A DNA stretch of 64,000 nt, taken from contig NC_056523.1 of NCBI RefSeq assembly GCF_019175285.1, positions 182,755,732 through 182,819,731 of the forward strand. The letters are read 5' to 3'. The stretch comes from Sceloporus undulatus (taxonomy: Eukaryota; Chordata; Lepidosauria; Squamata; Phrynosomatidae). The translations under genes were made by a program, and so were the position numbers. The notes below the pieces were generated by a model. The model saw nothing but the letters and a program-made list of their open reading frames with translations, did not search any database and was not told where the DNA came from. Below, in pieces: positions 20,901-28,835 of the stretch. Position 1 is the first letter of the stretch. Every line of letters starts with the position of its first letter.

Positions 20901-22499
20901 CAAACAAGATGTATAGTAGTTTGCTTTTATCTGAGCCTACTGGGAAGTGCAAGATTTTCCCCCTCCTTTCATCTCCCTCCTTCTGAGTTAGAATAATAGA
21001 ACCACAGAGGTGGAAGAGAGCACTAGGGCCTTCCAGTCCAACCCTCTGCCATTCAGGAACACAAAATCAAAGCACCCCCAACAGATGACCATCCAGCCTC
21101 TGTTTAAAAACCTCCAAAAGAATAGACTCCAGCACTCTCAAAGGGAGTGTGTTCCATTGTCAAACAACTCTTACTGTCAGGAAGTTCCTCCTAAAGTTGA
21201 GGTGGGATCTCTTTTCTTTTAGCTTGAATCCATTGTTTCTGGCTAGTTTCCAGAGCAGCAGAAAGCAAGCTTGCTCCACCCTCAATATGATATCCTTTCA
21301 CATGTTGAAATCATTCTCATTTGGAAGATAATTGAGTACAAACTACTTTTGCAATTTGAACTCAATGTGCAGAAACTGAAATAAGTTGAAGGAAAGGGGG
21401 GGATGGGAGGAGGAGAGAGCAACTGGGAATTTTTAAAAGCAGCTGAAAAAGTGGGACAGCAGAAGATTAATTGGGACTATCCTTGTCAAATCATGACAGA
21501 AGGTATGTTGTAGCATAGGTGCTTATCACTCAGTATTTTAAACCAGCCCCAGCCTCCTGGGCTGGAGCCGGGATGCAGGAAGGAGGTGGGGGTTATCGCA
21601 CACTAAATCACAGCCAAATTGCTGGCCACCATCAGCCTATGCCCCAGCCATGCTCCACCAGCACTTTTTAGAAGTCAGAAAGCTTTCCAACTTCTAAAAA
21701 GTGCTGGTGGAGCGCAGCATGGACCTGGCTAGGACCTGGGCTGATAGCGGCCGGAGATTCTGCAGCGATTTAGTGTGCGACAATTTCCACTTCATCCCAT
21801 GTTCTGGGCTGGAGTCAGTTTAAAATGCTGAGTGATAAGCTCCTTAGTTTGGACTATTATGGCAGGTAGATTCTGAAAACTGTATTCAAAACAGTAACTT
21901 CCCCTAGCTTCAGTTGTAGAGCCCAAAAATTGTGGAGAGCCACAGTTGCCTGTTCCGGGGATAATATTCAAGAGAAACAACGAGAAAAAGAATAATGGTT
22001 TTTCAGGGTTATTGTCAACCTATTTAGCTTACAAATCCATATGCAGACTCCTCACCTTGTAGTCATGAGCAGCCTCCTCAATAGGCAGGACTGTGTGCAT
22101 GCGATGCTCTCGTGATTTGTCACACACCAAGCAAATAGGTTCACCGTCATCCTGGCAGAAGAGACGTAGCTTCTTCCCATGCCTTTCACACAAGGCCTCG
22201 CTACATCCAGGGCCTTTGCTGGGCCGCAGAGCCAGCTGCTCAATGCCTTCAACTATGTTCGCCAGTTGCTTGTTGGGTCGTGAGCTGCTGAGCAAAAAAC
22301 CTGCCCGGCATTGTGGGCAAAGAGCCGCCCCTGTTGCAGAACCGCCTCCTCGCTCACAGTAGTCCAAGATGCACATTGAGCAAAAGTTGTGGCCACAGTC
22401 AATTGTCACAGGGTCTCTGAGGTACTCCAGGCAGATGGAGCATGACACCTCATCCTGCAGCCTCTCTATGGGGTCACCCATAGAGGAGGAAGAGGCCAT
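5281..22499 (-). CDS. TRIM-family RING-type E3 ubiquitin ligase (RING, B-box, coiled coil, PRY-SPRY), six coding exons
   Basis: Joining complement exons 22056-22499, 18472-18567, 10142-10372, 7559-7581, 7288-7388 and 5281-5909 gives 1,524 nt and 507 residues. Every junction has GT/AG and matching phase. The 96, 231 and 23 nt exons are the standard sizes for class IV TRIM genes. The RING is C3HC4 (Cys20, Cys23, Cys35, His37, Cys40, Cys43, Cys61, Cys64). B-box 2 uses Cys104, His107, Cys115, Asp118, Cys123, Cys126, His132 and His135. The coiled coil spans about 149-257. PRY-SPRY spans 299-507, with SGRHYWEV (351-358) and WTLGVC (366-371). Family knowledge: such proteins dimerise through the coiled coil, transfer ubiquitin through the RING and bind targets through SPRY, often in innate immunity or cell regulation. 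The gene looks intact. It resembles the TRIM7/11/27/39/41/58 group, but I cannot choose the orthologue. A tandem paralogue outside the window would be usual. Confidence 0.93.
6287..6500 (+). mobile_element. tRNA-derived SINE in TRIM intron 5
   Basis: Head 'gagccaacatggaataatgg' and B-box-like 'agggatcaaatctctgct'. The body 'gcaatagcaaagctcctcta' and 3' end 'taacttgaaggcacacagg' match the other squamate SINE copies in the window. Confidence 0.8.
7029..7270 (+). mobile_element. Tigger/pogo-like MITE with TA target duplication
   Basis: Ends are CAGTGCTCCCTCGGGTTACG on the left and the complement of CAGTGGTACCCCGGGATTAC on the right. TA dinucleotides at 7,027-7,028 and 7,271-7,272 act as target duplication. 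The interior repeats 'ttcgtaac' and 'gccgaaaa' motifs. CAGTG-x-C-CTCGG ends with TA duplications are typical of Tigger (Tc1/mariner superfamily) derivatives. Non-coding. Confidence 0.85.
7288..7388 (-). CDS. TRIM exon 5: linker before PRY-SPRY (101 nt)
   Basis: Acceptor 'ctccctag' and donor 'cagag|gtaaat'. The first base completes Arg265, then SEGISLRELQPISMDLQDSY and NVPGLLESLRRYR follow, with one base left for the next codon. It is slightly shorter than the roughly 116 nt of many relatives. A Tigger-like MITE sits about 14 bp downstream of the donor. Confidence 0.92.
7559..7581 (-). CDS. TRIM exon 4: 23-nt micro-exon
   Basis: The exon is bounded by acceptor 'tcttcctag' and donor 'cag|gtcagt'. 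It encodes DVKNTLI plus the first two bases of Arg265. The 23-nt exon with a DxK-x-TL core is a hallmark of TRIM genes between the coiled coil and the linker exon. It enters in phase 0 and leaves two bases into a codon. Confidence 0.93.
8530..8880 (+). repeat. R1 repeat, copy 2
   Basis: Similar to 3,835-4,195: 'actctccatcatttcacag', 'ctctgctgctgagttaactg', 'ggggctgtccctgctaaatt'. Its right end touches the foldback element at 8,881. Confidence 0.6.
8881..9214. mobile_element. Foldback MITE A (TRIM intron 3)
   Basis: Nearly the whole 334 bp folds on itself. The left arm, beginning 'gattttcataccagcgctt', is matched by the complement of the right arm, ending 'aaagcactggtatgaaaatc'. The arms continue through 'taaatgtcaaggaatcatc' to a centre near 9,050. 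There is no reading frame. Confidence 0.85.
9725..9863 (+). mobile_element. hAT-like MITE, copy 2
   Basis: Same family as 2,978-3,113: 'cagtattcccaaactttag' at the left and 'ccaaagtttgggaaccagt' at the right. A 5S-derived SINE starts immediately after it. Confidence 0.8.
9866..10090 (+). mobile_element. 5S rRNA-derived SINE, copy 1 (TRIM intron 3)
   Basis: The first 120 bp carry 5S rRNA phrases: 'gatcttggaagctaagtagg', 'ttggatgagagg', 'gaataccagtgctttaggct'. They are followed by a SINE body ('ggcaaaaccacctcttcagt') and a short ACA-rich tail. The 5S internal promoter region (A box, intermediate element, C box) is recognisable but mutated. It is a retroposon, not a 5S gene. Confidence 0.88.
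10142..10372 (-). CDS. TRIM exon 3: main coiled coil (231 nt)
   Basis: 77 codons, phase 0 at both ends. It starts EKVEECRALIKSGFEKRRW and ends QQPAASFLK at donor 'aag|gtgagg', with acceptor '...ctgatag'. The Glu/Gln/Leu heptad pattern (residues 181-257) is typical. The 231-nt length is the family standard. Confidence 0.95.
10500..10956 (+). mobile_element. tRNA-derived SINE, split by a MITE (TRIM intron 2)
   Basis: The head 'gccatgtagtgtagtggtgtg' lies before and the body 'ctctggaagactagggtttg...cttgaaggaacacaacaata' after the MITE at 10,539-10,747. Joined, the two parts give a normal-length SINE. The MITE is therefore the younger insertion. Confidence 0.85.
10539..10747. mobile_element. MITE family M2, copy 1, inserted in a SINE
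   Basis: Left end 'gagtgcatctacactgtag' and right end 'ctacattgtacatgcaccct' are inverted repeats. The interior has 'aatcctgggatttgtagttt' near the middle. Further copies or fragments lie at 11,395-11,580, 24,745-24,970, 31,550-31,745 and 59,915-60,115. The structure is like that of hAT non-autonomous elements. Confidence 0.82.
10993..12974. mobile_element. Non-autonomous DNA transposon, about 2 kb (TRIM intron 2)
   Basis: The ends carry short inverted repeats (GGATGTTCCCACT at the left, its complement AGTGGGAACATCC at the right) flanked by 'ctag'. Both subterminal regions are rich in 'gatttaaa' and 'gattcgaatc'-like motifs. Inside lie an M2 MITE fragment (11,395-11,580), a TA/CA microsatellite (about 11,633-11,720) and a direct duplication of a roughly 140-bp block (11,869-12,011 and 12,012-12,147). 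I see no transposase. The frames at 11,482-12,287 are repeat-derived. Confidence 0.7.
11869..12147. repeat. Two tandem copies of a roughly 140-bp block
   Basis: Both copies start 'cccaagac' and share 'agggagaatcccttcagag', 'ccaagctctttccagaggaa' and 'tgggataggttttgcaggac'. A third copy begins at 12,148 but diverges after about 10 bp. The block lies inside the 2-kb transposon. Confidence 0.88.
13218..13551. mobile_element. Foldback MITE B, flanked by GA repeat (TRIM intron 2)
   Basis: The left arm begins 'gaagtttatcgcacccg' and the right arm ends 'gggtgtgataaacttc'. The arms pair over most of their length ('ccccattatgggca', 'caccaaagcatcctccaaaa'), with a centre near 13,385. The GA run on both sides (13,196-13,217 and 13,552-13,567) is probably a microsatellite split by the insertion. 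Confidence 0.87.
13960..14335 (+). mobile_element. 5S rRNA-derived SINE, copy 2, interrupted
   Basis: The 5S-like head ('tgacctcagaagctacacac', 'atttggatgggagttgc') lies at about 13,965-14,045. The matching SINE 3' body ('tatgcctatgagagtcatgg') lies at about 14,235-14,335. About 190 bp of unrelated sequence between them resembles a MITE fragment. Confidence 0.65.
15368..15605 (+). mobile_element. tRNA-derived SINE, well preserved (TRIM intron 2)
   Basis: The head is 'agatggtgtagtggtttgag', with B-box-like 'gtttgaatccctgctcgg'. The body is 'actgggtgaccttgggcaag' and 'ggcaatggcaaacc'-type sequence, and the 3' end is 'gaaggcacacaacacacaac'. This is the cleanest copy in the window. Confidence 0.88.
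15632..16193. mobile_element. DNA transposon with terminal inverted repeats
   Basis: The left end 'tgtatatactcaactataag' is complementary to the right end 'cttgtacatgagtatgtatg'. Subterminal 'aaatttatgccccaaaattg' follows. A CT microsatellite (about 15,795-15,822) lies inside. No transposase frame is visible. Confidence 0.72.
16585..16705 (+). repeat. R1 repeat, copy 3 (short)
   Basis: 'actccaacattttccagatg' to 'gactgtccctggcaaatc' matches both ends of R1 with the middle deleted. From 16,706 to 17,914 (TRIM intron 2) I see no exon. It holds low-copy-looking sequence and weak repeat phrases such as 'gatcttgtagcacccttgag'. Confidence 0.55.
17915..18012 (-). mobile_element. L2 LINE 3' tail
   Basis: An ATA/ATT microsatellite is followed by 'tataccgctattccagcgat' and 'cacagcggtg', the same tail as on the L2 copy at 28,083-28,835 in the same orientation. 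The element is cut to about 100 bp. Confidence 0.75.
18192..18425 (+). mobile_element. 5S rRNA-derived SINE, copy 3 (TRIM intron 2)
   Basis: Best of the three. 'ttttggaagctaagcagagt', 'ctggttagtacttagatggg' and 'aaataccagatgctgttggc' line up with 5S rRNA in order. The SINE body is 'ggcaaaaccacctct'-like, with 'aaattgacaggttagttgaa'. It lies 47 bp from TRIM exon 2. Confidence 0.9.
18472..18567 (-). CDS. TRIM exon 2: first coiled-coil segment (96 nt)
   Basis: 32 codons, phase 0 at both ends, acceptor 'cctccacag' and donor 'aag|gtaagc'. It encodes IKLQEAVTVLKKVLEEAKKL and then EAQEEEKTAQWK, a leucine- and charge-rich helix. The exon is exactly the 96 nt expected of this exon in TRIM genes. Confidence 0.95.
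18745..18935 (+). mobile_element. tRNA-derived SINE, 5'-truncated (TRIM intron 1)
   Basis: The body 'ctctgggtgaccctgggcaa', 'gtcaatagcaaatttcctct' and 3' end 'acctgaaggcacacaataac' match the SINE at 15,368. Most of the tRNA head is missing or decayed. Confidence 0.75.
19310..19690. mobile_element. Foldback MITE C, nested inverted repeats (TRIM intron 1)
   Basis: The outer arms 'cacttaatctccccactgg' and 'ggtggggagattaagtg' enclose 'gctggattaactgctgcca' and its complement. Inside these, 'ggagtttatcacacggga' pairs with 'tcccttgtctgataaactcc'. The centre is near 19,500. The ORF running through it has no recognisable domain. Confidence 0.78.
20060..20290. repeat. Imperfect CAG/CCA-rich tandem repeat
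   Basis: 'gacttgcaccagcagtggtgg' occurs twice (about 20,161 and 20,263), with related 'ggtggcaccagcagtggcag' between. This is a short decayed minisatellite in TRIM intron 1. Confidence 0.5.
20795..21510 (+). repeat. R1 repeat, copy 4, split by a CR1 fragment
   Basis: The left half 'ctctccaatatttcacagatg...ctccctccttctgagtta' (20,795-20,995) and right half 'attgagtacaaactactttt...gggactatccttgtcaaatc' (21,325-21,510) together make one R1 element. The CR1 piece between them is therefore a later insertion. Confidence 0.7.
20996..21324 (-). mobile_element. CR1 LINE 3' fragment
   Basis: 'ccttccagtccaaccctctg', 'gaccatccagcctctgttta' and 'cttactgtcaggaagttcct' form the inverted 3' end of CR1 LINEs as seen in birds and reptiles. 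No reverse transcriptase is left. Confidence 0.82.
21519..21842. mobile_element. Foldback MITE D (TRIM intron 1)
   Basis: The left end 'gtgcttatcactcagtattt' pairs with the right end 'aatgctgagtgataagctcc'. The centre (about 21,660-21,715) is a strong hairpin, 'ccagcactttttagaagt' against its complement. The phrase 'tttagtgtgcgac'/'cgcacactaaat' recurs in both arms. Confidence 0.87.
22056..22499 (-). CDS. TRIM exon 1: RING and B-box 2
   Basis: 148 codons from ATG (GACATGG context) to the donor in 'tacaag|gtgagg', phase 0. It starts MASSSSMGDPIERLQDEVSC. All eight RING zinc ligands and all eight B-box 2 ligands are present. A Gly/Ala-rich insert (residues 51-59) lies before the last RING Cys pair, which is common in this family. 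Met7 is a weaker alternative start. The first ATG fits better because short Ala/Ser leaders are normal here. Confidence 0.95.
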
Positions 22500-22837
22500 G
22501 TCTGTAGATGTCTCTCTTCAATCCTTCTGACTGGGTGGACACACACTCTCCTTCCCACAGTATGCTACATCATGGAAGGAGTGGCTATAGCAGGGTGGGG
22601 AGATCTGGCTGGGGACGATTTCCTTCTTGGAACCCCTCCATGTGGGTTTCTGTTGCAGGCAGCTTCCATTCTAGTAGACGACAAACAGATTTAGAAACGA
22701 GGAGAAAAAGCACCAGGAAGGGAGCCAAGAGAAGGGGTCATCACCTTGGATGGCTCTCGAAAACAAGGCAAACAAGTTCCTGCAGCACACAGCAAACAGA
22801 ACTTGATGTACACGCCTTCTTCTGAGGTTCACATGGT

Positions 22838-22862
22838 CTTATACAGCCTGCACTGTTATTGG
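22838..22862 (-). promoter_or_regulatory. Candidate TRIM core promoter: CCAAT box and TATA-like box
   Basis: On the minus strand, AGCCAATAAC (CCAAT at 22,858-22,862) lies 13 bp upstream of GTATAAG (22,838-22,844). A start near 22,810 would give a leader of about 310 nt to the ATG at 22,499. An untranslated first exon further upstream is also common in this family. Inferred from spacing only. Confidence 0.4.
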
Positions 22863-23494
22863 CTGTAGGCATTTTGTGGTGTTGGGTAGGGTTGAATGCT
22901 ACTGAAATTGCTTACACTTTTCCAGCATTTCTACTGGAATGTTTTTGCCTACCTGTTAATGATATGGAACCAGTGGCAACCAGGTCCCTTGCCCAGATTG
23001 GGGATTTTTCTTATGCTTTCTCCAATAAAACTGCCTACATTAGTTATTCTCCAACTGACCTAATTTGGAAGAAACAGTCCTGATTAATCCTCTATCATCC
23101 CAATTTTCAGATGCTTTTAAAATGTCCCCATTTCTCTTTCTAAAAATAAAGAATCTCCAAATACTGGTGGGTGTCTCTTACTCTTTCTAACAGCTGGAGT
23201 CAGGTGTTGAGTGCCAGAAAGACTGCAGACAAAGCTGCAGTGCAAAGGAACAAAAGGATGTTAGTAGCATGTTTGGCAGAATAGTAACATCCACAGAAAT
23301 AAGACGCCACATTTAAAAGCCCACTGAGCTTATTCAGTAACCCACTGATTGCATTCAGTAGTTGTGGGCTCTTGGGTGGGGGGAATAAGCATTCTTCGTA
23401 GAGACCCAGGGTTCCATAGAGTATGACTCTTTGGCTACAAATTCCTTACCATAAGATTTTTTAAAATAAAAATAAAGATATTTTTAAGTGTTTT

Positions 23495-23800
23495 GTTATT
23501 ATTGTTAACTGTCCTGGAGTTGATCCTGACTCTTAATGGCCCCATGAAGGAGATATTTCCAAGCTCCCCTGTCCTCCACTGTTCTGCTTAGGTCCTATAA
23601 ATTCATGCTTGTGACGTACTTGAGTCTATTCATCTAGCTTGCGATCTTCCTCTCTTTCTCCTTCCCTCCACCTTTTCTAGCATTGTTGTCTTTTCTAAAG
23701 ATTCATACTTTCTCATGATGTGACTAAAGTACAACAAGTTCAGTTTGATCATCTTGGCTTCCAGGGAGATTTCTGGCTTGATCAGTCAAGGACCCATTTG
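23495..23800 (-). mobile_element. BovB/RTE LINE fragment
   Basis: On the minus strand the sequence reads PEISLEAKMIKLNLLYFSHI then MRKYESLEKTTMLEKVEGRR, with a degraded tail. This is the C-terminal end of the RTE/BovB ORF2, whose usual form is SLEAKILKLRLSYFGH-x-MRR. The fragment is about 300 bp and has stops. From 22,863 to 23,494, upstream of TRIM, I see only a short inverted R1 piece. Confidence 0.78.
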
Positions 23801-23939
23801 TTTGTTTGTTTTTTGACTATTCATGGTACCCTTATCCTTTTTAGTGACTTTGGTAGCCCATTCCAGGCTAAAATAAAAGAGTCAGAATCAATGTAATGAA
23901 TATAAATGTATATCTGAGGGAAAATATTGCAAATCATGC

Positions 23940-24420
23940 TTTACGGGGAGGGGTTTTTTTTTATTTGTAAGGTTGTTTATTAATTTTAAAACATAAACAC
24001 TGAGTCTCAGCAAAATGTGTGACATGCAGAAAGGGAAAAGGAAGAAAAAAACATACATAATGTTTTAGTTAAAACTAAAACTTCATGACACTAAACACTT
24101 TGACAGATTCCTAAAACACTAATCTATAACAATAACCACAAACTAAATAATTACAAACTAACCAAAACAGAAGAGAACTCTGATCTATCCCCATAAACTG
24201 TAATGAATAATACAAAAATTATTTTGCTACAATAGATCTAACTAGATTTGATTTTCAAGAATTACTAATACTGTAACCATATCCACAGATTATTACATCA
24301 TTAGGTTTCTGCTTGCTCAAAAAGTTAATAAAATAGTTTCCAGTTTTTTTAAAAAAATCTTCAGTTGATTTCCTTATTTTTTTGTTTTTATTTTTGTTTG
24401 TTTTTCTATATGCTGCTGTA
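23940..24420. repeat. AT-rich repeat-like block with T-run start
   Basis: A T-run followed by 'gtttattaattttaaaacat' and several hundred bases of A-rich sequence resemble an inverted LINE 3' end. I cannot name the family. No gene is visible. Confidence 0.35.
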
Positions 24421-24744
24421 CTGCAGGTCTCATGATCCTGCTGCCTAGGACTGATGGGAATTGCAGTCTAAGAGCATTTAGAGGGCCACATGTTACCTAC
24501 CCCTAGTTCTTAGTAGACCTTGTGAGATTGGAGCATCTGGAAGCAGCCTTCAAACAGAACAAAAAACGTTGGGTTCCCAAGAGTAGGATGAGTTTCATCT
24601 CACCTTGGCAGTAAATCAACAGGAGAACTGCACAAAGCTTTAGGCAACCTGCTCTCTCTTAATTTTGCTTTTCTTTTGGCTGTAATGGGGAACTAATACT
24701 GGGCTAGCTCACTGAGTTATTTAAGGGATTACAGACAAGTATTC

Positions 24745-24970
24745 TGAGGGTGCATCCACCCTGTAGAAATAATGCAGTTTGACACCACTTTAAGTGCTGT
24801 AGTGTAATCCTATATAATCCTGGAATCTGTAATTTTACAGAGTCTTTAGCCTTCTCTGCCAAAGGCTTCTGGTGCCTCACCAAACTATAAATTCAGGATT
24901 CTGTAGGATGGAACCATAGCAGCTAAAGTAGTGTCAAGCTGCATTATTTCTAAATTGTAGATGTACCCTG
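24745..24970. mobile_element. MITE family M2, copy 2
   Basis: Ends 'gggtgcatccaccctgtag' and 'taaattgtagatgtaccct' are inverted repeats. The interior 'gcagtttgacaccactttaa' and its complement repeat just inside. From 24,971 to 25,795 I see no gene. Confidence 0.85.
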
Positions 24971-25795
24971 AGAACTCAAAAATACTTTTTGAATAGTAAG
25001 TAAATGACATTATTACGCAAGGGGGGGAGACCTGTGAAAATTCATGGAGCTAATAAAGCTCAAAGAATTAATATCCTCACTCAGTGAAGGTTGGTGTGTC
25101 AGATGTCAAATGGAGAAGTGAACCCATTGTGGCTTTTAATCCCAAAGAGCTATCCAAGGTACTAGATCCTAGCCTCAAATTAGGCTCAGTGCTTTGTATG
25201 AACCCTCTAAGGTTTAAACTAAAAGCCAGAACAGATACACCAGTCCAGTGACCTCCCTACTGATTACCTCAAGATGCCCATTTCCCTTTCTCTGACAGTT
25301 TTAATGATTTAAACTGTATTTTATTGTTGTTATGCGGGAATTATTATGCTGTTTATTTTCATACTGTATGGATTTTAATATCGGAGAAGTGGGATAAATT
25401 ATTATTCCAGCCTTTCCAGCCTTCCTTGGCCTTCTTTGCAAACTGTTCAGCAGCACATAGAAAGCTGCCACTTCTTGTCTTCACTGTCAATTTAATACTT
25501 GGAAAAGGGAAATTGGGCTCAGAGCAGAACCTGGAAAAGTTTTCTTTTTGAAACACAAATCTGAGTTTGGACAATAGAACTCCAAAGAAGGTAATGTATA
25601 TCCACGAAATGAAATCCAACCATCCCTTTGCAGCAACAGAGCAGGCGAGGCCACGAGAGGGAAACCTGGAGCTAGGCAGTGCTTGGTTTTGTGCTATTGC
25701 AGCAGTACTTCATGATGGTGGAGGAAGTGTTGGGGAAAGGGAGAGGATGGTTTAGAGTGGAATGAGCTGAGTGTCTTGGATGAAGAGTCTTCCAA

Positions 25796-25805
25796 NNNNN
25801 NNNNN

Positions 25806-25857
<52 letters not shown>
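25796..25857. other. Assembly gap (10 N) and AT microsatellite
   Basis: Ten N (25,796-25,805) are followed by about 26 AT units. The gap was probably caused by the microsatellite. Confidence 0.95.
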
Positions 25858-25860
<3 letters not shown>

Positions 25861-26019
25861 GTTTCCTGGTTTTTCTGGTTCCTAAGGAGACTTTTGTCTG
25901 AAATGCACCTCTTCTGCCTAAGCCAAAAGAGTGAAGGGTGTGTCACACCAAGTACAGGACTGATTCGGGTTTGTGACAGGTGGAACTTCATGGTCTGCCA
26001 CCACTGATATGAGCCTGCA

Positions 26020-26220
26020 ATTTCAGAATGGAGCACTGGACTATGACCAGGGTTCCAGTCCCGGCTCAGCCATGTAATCCCACTGGATGACCTTGGGCAA
26101 GTCACACTTTCTCTATCTCATAGGATGCAATGGCATACCCCCTCTGAACAAATATGCCATGAAAACCCCACTTTAGGTTTGGCACAAGCTGGAAATGACT
26201 TGAATGCACACAACAACAAT
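26020..26220 (+). mobile_element. tRNA-derived SINE
   Basis: 'ggagcactggactatgacca', 'ccagtcccggctcagccatg', 'gatgaccttgggcaagtcac' and the 3' end 'gaatgcacacaacaacaatt' match the window's SINE family. Confidence 0.82.
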
Positions 26221-26371
26221 TTCAGATGGTTGCCATCATGATCTTCCTCTTTACCTGCTAGGAGATTGGGCATTGTGGGGCAGGGGAGGTGGTCTCATTT
26301 CTGACATCTTCCCAAGGTGCAGGAATTCACCTGTCTTAAGTCAGTCCTCACTGTCATGTTCCTCACACACA

Positions 26372-26560
26372 CAGTGGTTGTTGTTTTTTGTGTTATGTAC
26401 CTTGAAGTCATTTCTGACTTATGATGACCCTAAGGTGTCCCTACCATGGGGTTTTGTTGGCAAGTTTCTTCAGAGGAGGTTTGTCATTGCCATACTGTGA
26501 GGCTGGGAGAATGTGACTTTTCCAGGGTCACCCAATGGTTTTACATGATTGAGCACATAC
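26372..26560 (-). mobile_element. tRNA-derived SINE, inverted
   Basis: 'gttgttgttttttgtgttat', 'gaagtcatttctgacttatg' and 'ggtttgtcattgccatactg' are the complement of the SINE body and tail. From 26,561 to 27,950 I see no gene. Part of it (27,290-27,760) is AT-rich and LINE-tail-like. Confidence 0.8.
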
Positions 26561-27949
26561 CAACAAATGTATTAGATTAGTGATAAGTCTAGGACCACTA
26601 ATTTCTCTGTGAGGGTGGCTGCTAAGCAGTGGCCCAGAGGAGCAGGTCTTCTATGGGTGAGAGCACAAAACAAATAAAAAAAAAATAAAAGAATGTTATG
26701 CCATCACAAACTTAGGAATCTCTAGTGCACACAATGTACCTGAGAACACACTGGGCTGAGGCAAGGAAATAAGCCCCTTTTGCATTTCTCAACAATTATT
26801 CAATGCACATAATTAGGAGCTCTATAGAACAGACATCCACCACCTGCATTCAAGCTGTCCATCCAGTCTGTTTTGTTGCTCTTGGTCCTTAGAATACTAG
26901 AGAACTCTGAACAGCCCCCATGACACTAGAGAGAGAACTCAGGGGAAAATGTTCTGGTGATCTGTTTCATCTCACTGTTCAAATGAACCCACAGGGATGA
27001 TTATCACATTTGTCCAAAGGAAGACACCTAGCATACTGTGACCCATCAGATTTTATTCACATTTAAGATGGACTATTCAGTTTGGTCCCCTGCCATCTTG
27101 GAGGTGGAAAACCAAGCTGTAAGTCCAAACTTTGCCAGGAGGTTGTCTAACCATGGGAATGGGTTTATGCCAGTCCTCTTTCCTTCACTTCTGAACTATG
27201 CATCTCTCTGTTCTGGGCAAAGGATTCATTGAGGCTAGCTCTACTTTCAAGTGTTGGGCCTGAGACAAACCCACTCTCGTATGAGTTCCATGCATTTTAT
27301 TTTTTATTTGTATTTTGATCACAAACATTTATAAACAGACCATAGACCTTACACAGATAACATAAGACATCCATATAGGCATATTACCTACCACATATAA
27401 CACATCTGGCAGGACAGACTTACATACAGTGACTAGCATATTCTTTAAAAACATATAACATAAACAGCTTGACTTCCTTCTACTTAGAATTCTTCTCATG
27501 TTTGTTCTATTCTTGTTTTTGTTATTTTATCCTCCTTCCTTATTTCTGTGTACTTTACACTTTTCTGCCTTCTCCTAATGCCAACAATTAATTTAACTTA
27601 CATTTATTCCCTAAACCTTCTTTACCATAATCATTGAGTAAACTTTGATTTTATCAATTTTATCAATATACATAACATTATCTTCTTCTCTCTTTTTTAT
27701 TCCCATAACAAAAAAAAATCTTTATTTCTTTATTATAACTTCTTCCATGAATTTTATAAGCAATGTAACAGAGGATGCCCTACAACACCATACATTTTTG
27801 CACATGACCAGCAGCAACACGAGACTCTCTCCACAATACCAATACCATTACTATGTGTTGGCTGGCCTCCAAAACAGAGTTTCTACATTCCCATTTCTGA
27901 CCATGTCTGCTGCACAGGACGGACTCACCACATTGTAAGTAGGAATAAA

Positions 27950-28055
27950 TAGAATCCTAAAGTCAGAAGGGATCCCCAAGGGGCATCCAGTCCAAACGCC
28001 TTCTGCCATGCAGGAATACAAAGAATGCTAGAGCTGGAAGGTGTGGATAGCAGTA
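27950..28055 (-). mobile_element. CR1-type 3' end fragments
   Basis: 'gaatcctaaagtcagaaggg' and 'catccagtccaaacgccttc' followed by 'gaatgctagagctggaaggt' are CR1 3' end phrases, in two short overlapping pieces. Confidence 0.6.
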
Positions 28056-28082
28056 AAGTAGTTGTAAGTATTTTACAATTAA

Positions 28083-28089
28083 TGTAATA

Positions 28090-28135
<46 letters not shown>

Positions 28136-28835
28136 TTTTATTTCTATACCGCTGTTCCAAGGATCACAGCGGTGTACAACAAGGATAAAAACAGGTAAAA
28201 CCATCACAATCCCGTACCCCAACAGTATTACAAAATACAATAAAAACAATTACAAACAACAACAATCATACAAGTGGTTGTGTAGAATGGAATACAACAA
28301 AACATTGAGGGGGAAAAGCATAACAACAAGGCTCACGGGGAAAAGCCTGGCGGAATAAATAAGTTTTCAGGTTCTTCTTAAAGACATCAAAGGAGGTGGA
28401 AGTACGGAGCTCATTGGGGAGGGTGTTCCAGAGCTGTGGGGCTGCAACAGAAAAGGCCCTCCAAGATGAAACATATCTAGTGTCTGGAACTCTTAAAAGA
28501 TGTCTCTCACCCGATCTGAGAGTGCAGGGCGGATTATATGGGGAGAGGCGGTCCTCCAAGTACCCTGGGCCCAAGCCATTTAGGGCTTTATAGGTGATAA
28601 CCAACACCTTGTATTCGGCCCGAAAGCGAATAGGCAGCCGATGAAGATCTTTTAGGACTGGTGTTATATGGCTGGCTCTGGAACATCCAGTAACCAGCCT
28701 AGCAGCCATATTCTGCACTAATTGAAGCTTCCGGGTCTGGTACAAGGGTTGCCCCATGTAAAGCGCGTTACAGAAATCTAATCGAGAGGTTACCAGAGCA
28801 TGTACAACGGTTTCAAGGTCCCCCCGGCCAAGGAT
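28083..28835 (-). mobile_element. L2 LINE 3' part (end of ORF2)
   Basis: A 163-codon open frame on the minus strand reads KLQLVQNMAARLVTG, ITPVLKDLHRLPIRFRAEYK, ALNGLGPGYLEDRLSPY, VAAPQLWNTLPNELR and FKKNLKTYLFRQAF. This is the C-terminal part of L2-clade ORF2. The 3' end has the 'acagcggtgta...ataccgctg' tail and an ATT repeat. The element is 5'-truncated. The frame is open but lacks the endonuclease and most of the reverse transcriptase. Confidence 0.9.

Noticed and set aside
28266-28757. 163-codon open frame considered as a host gene
   Set aside because: It is the C-terminal part of an L2 LINE ORF2 with the L2 3' tail next to it.
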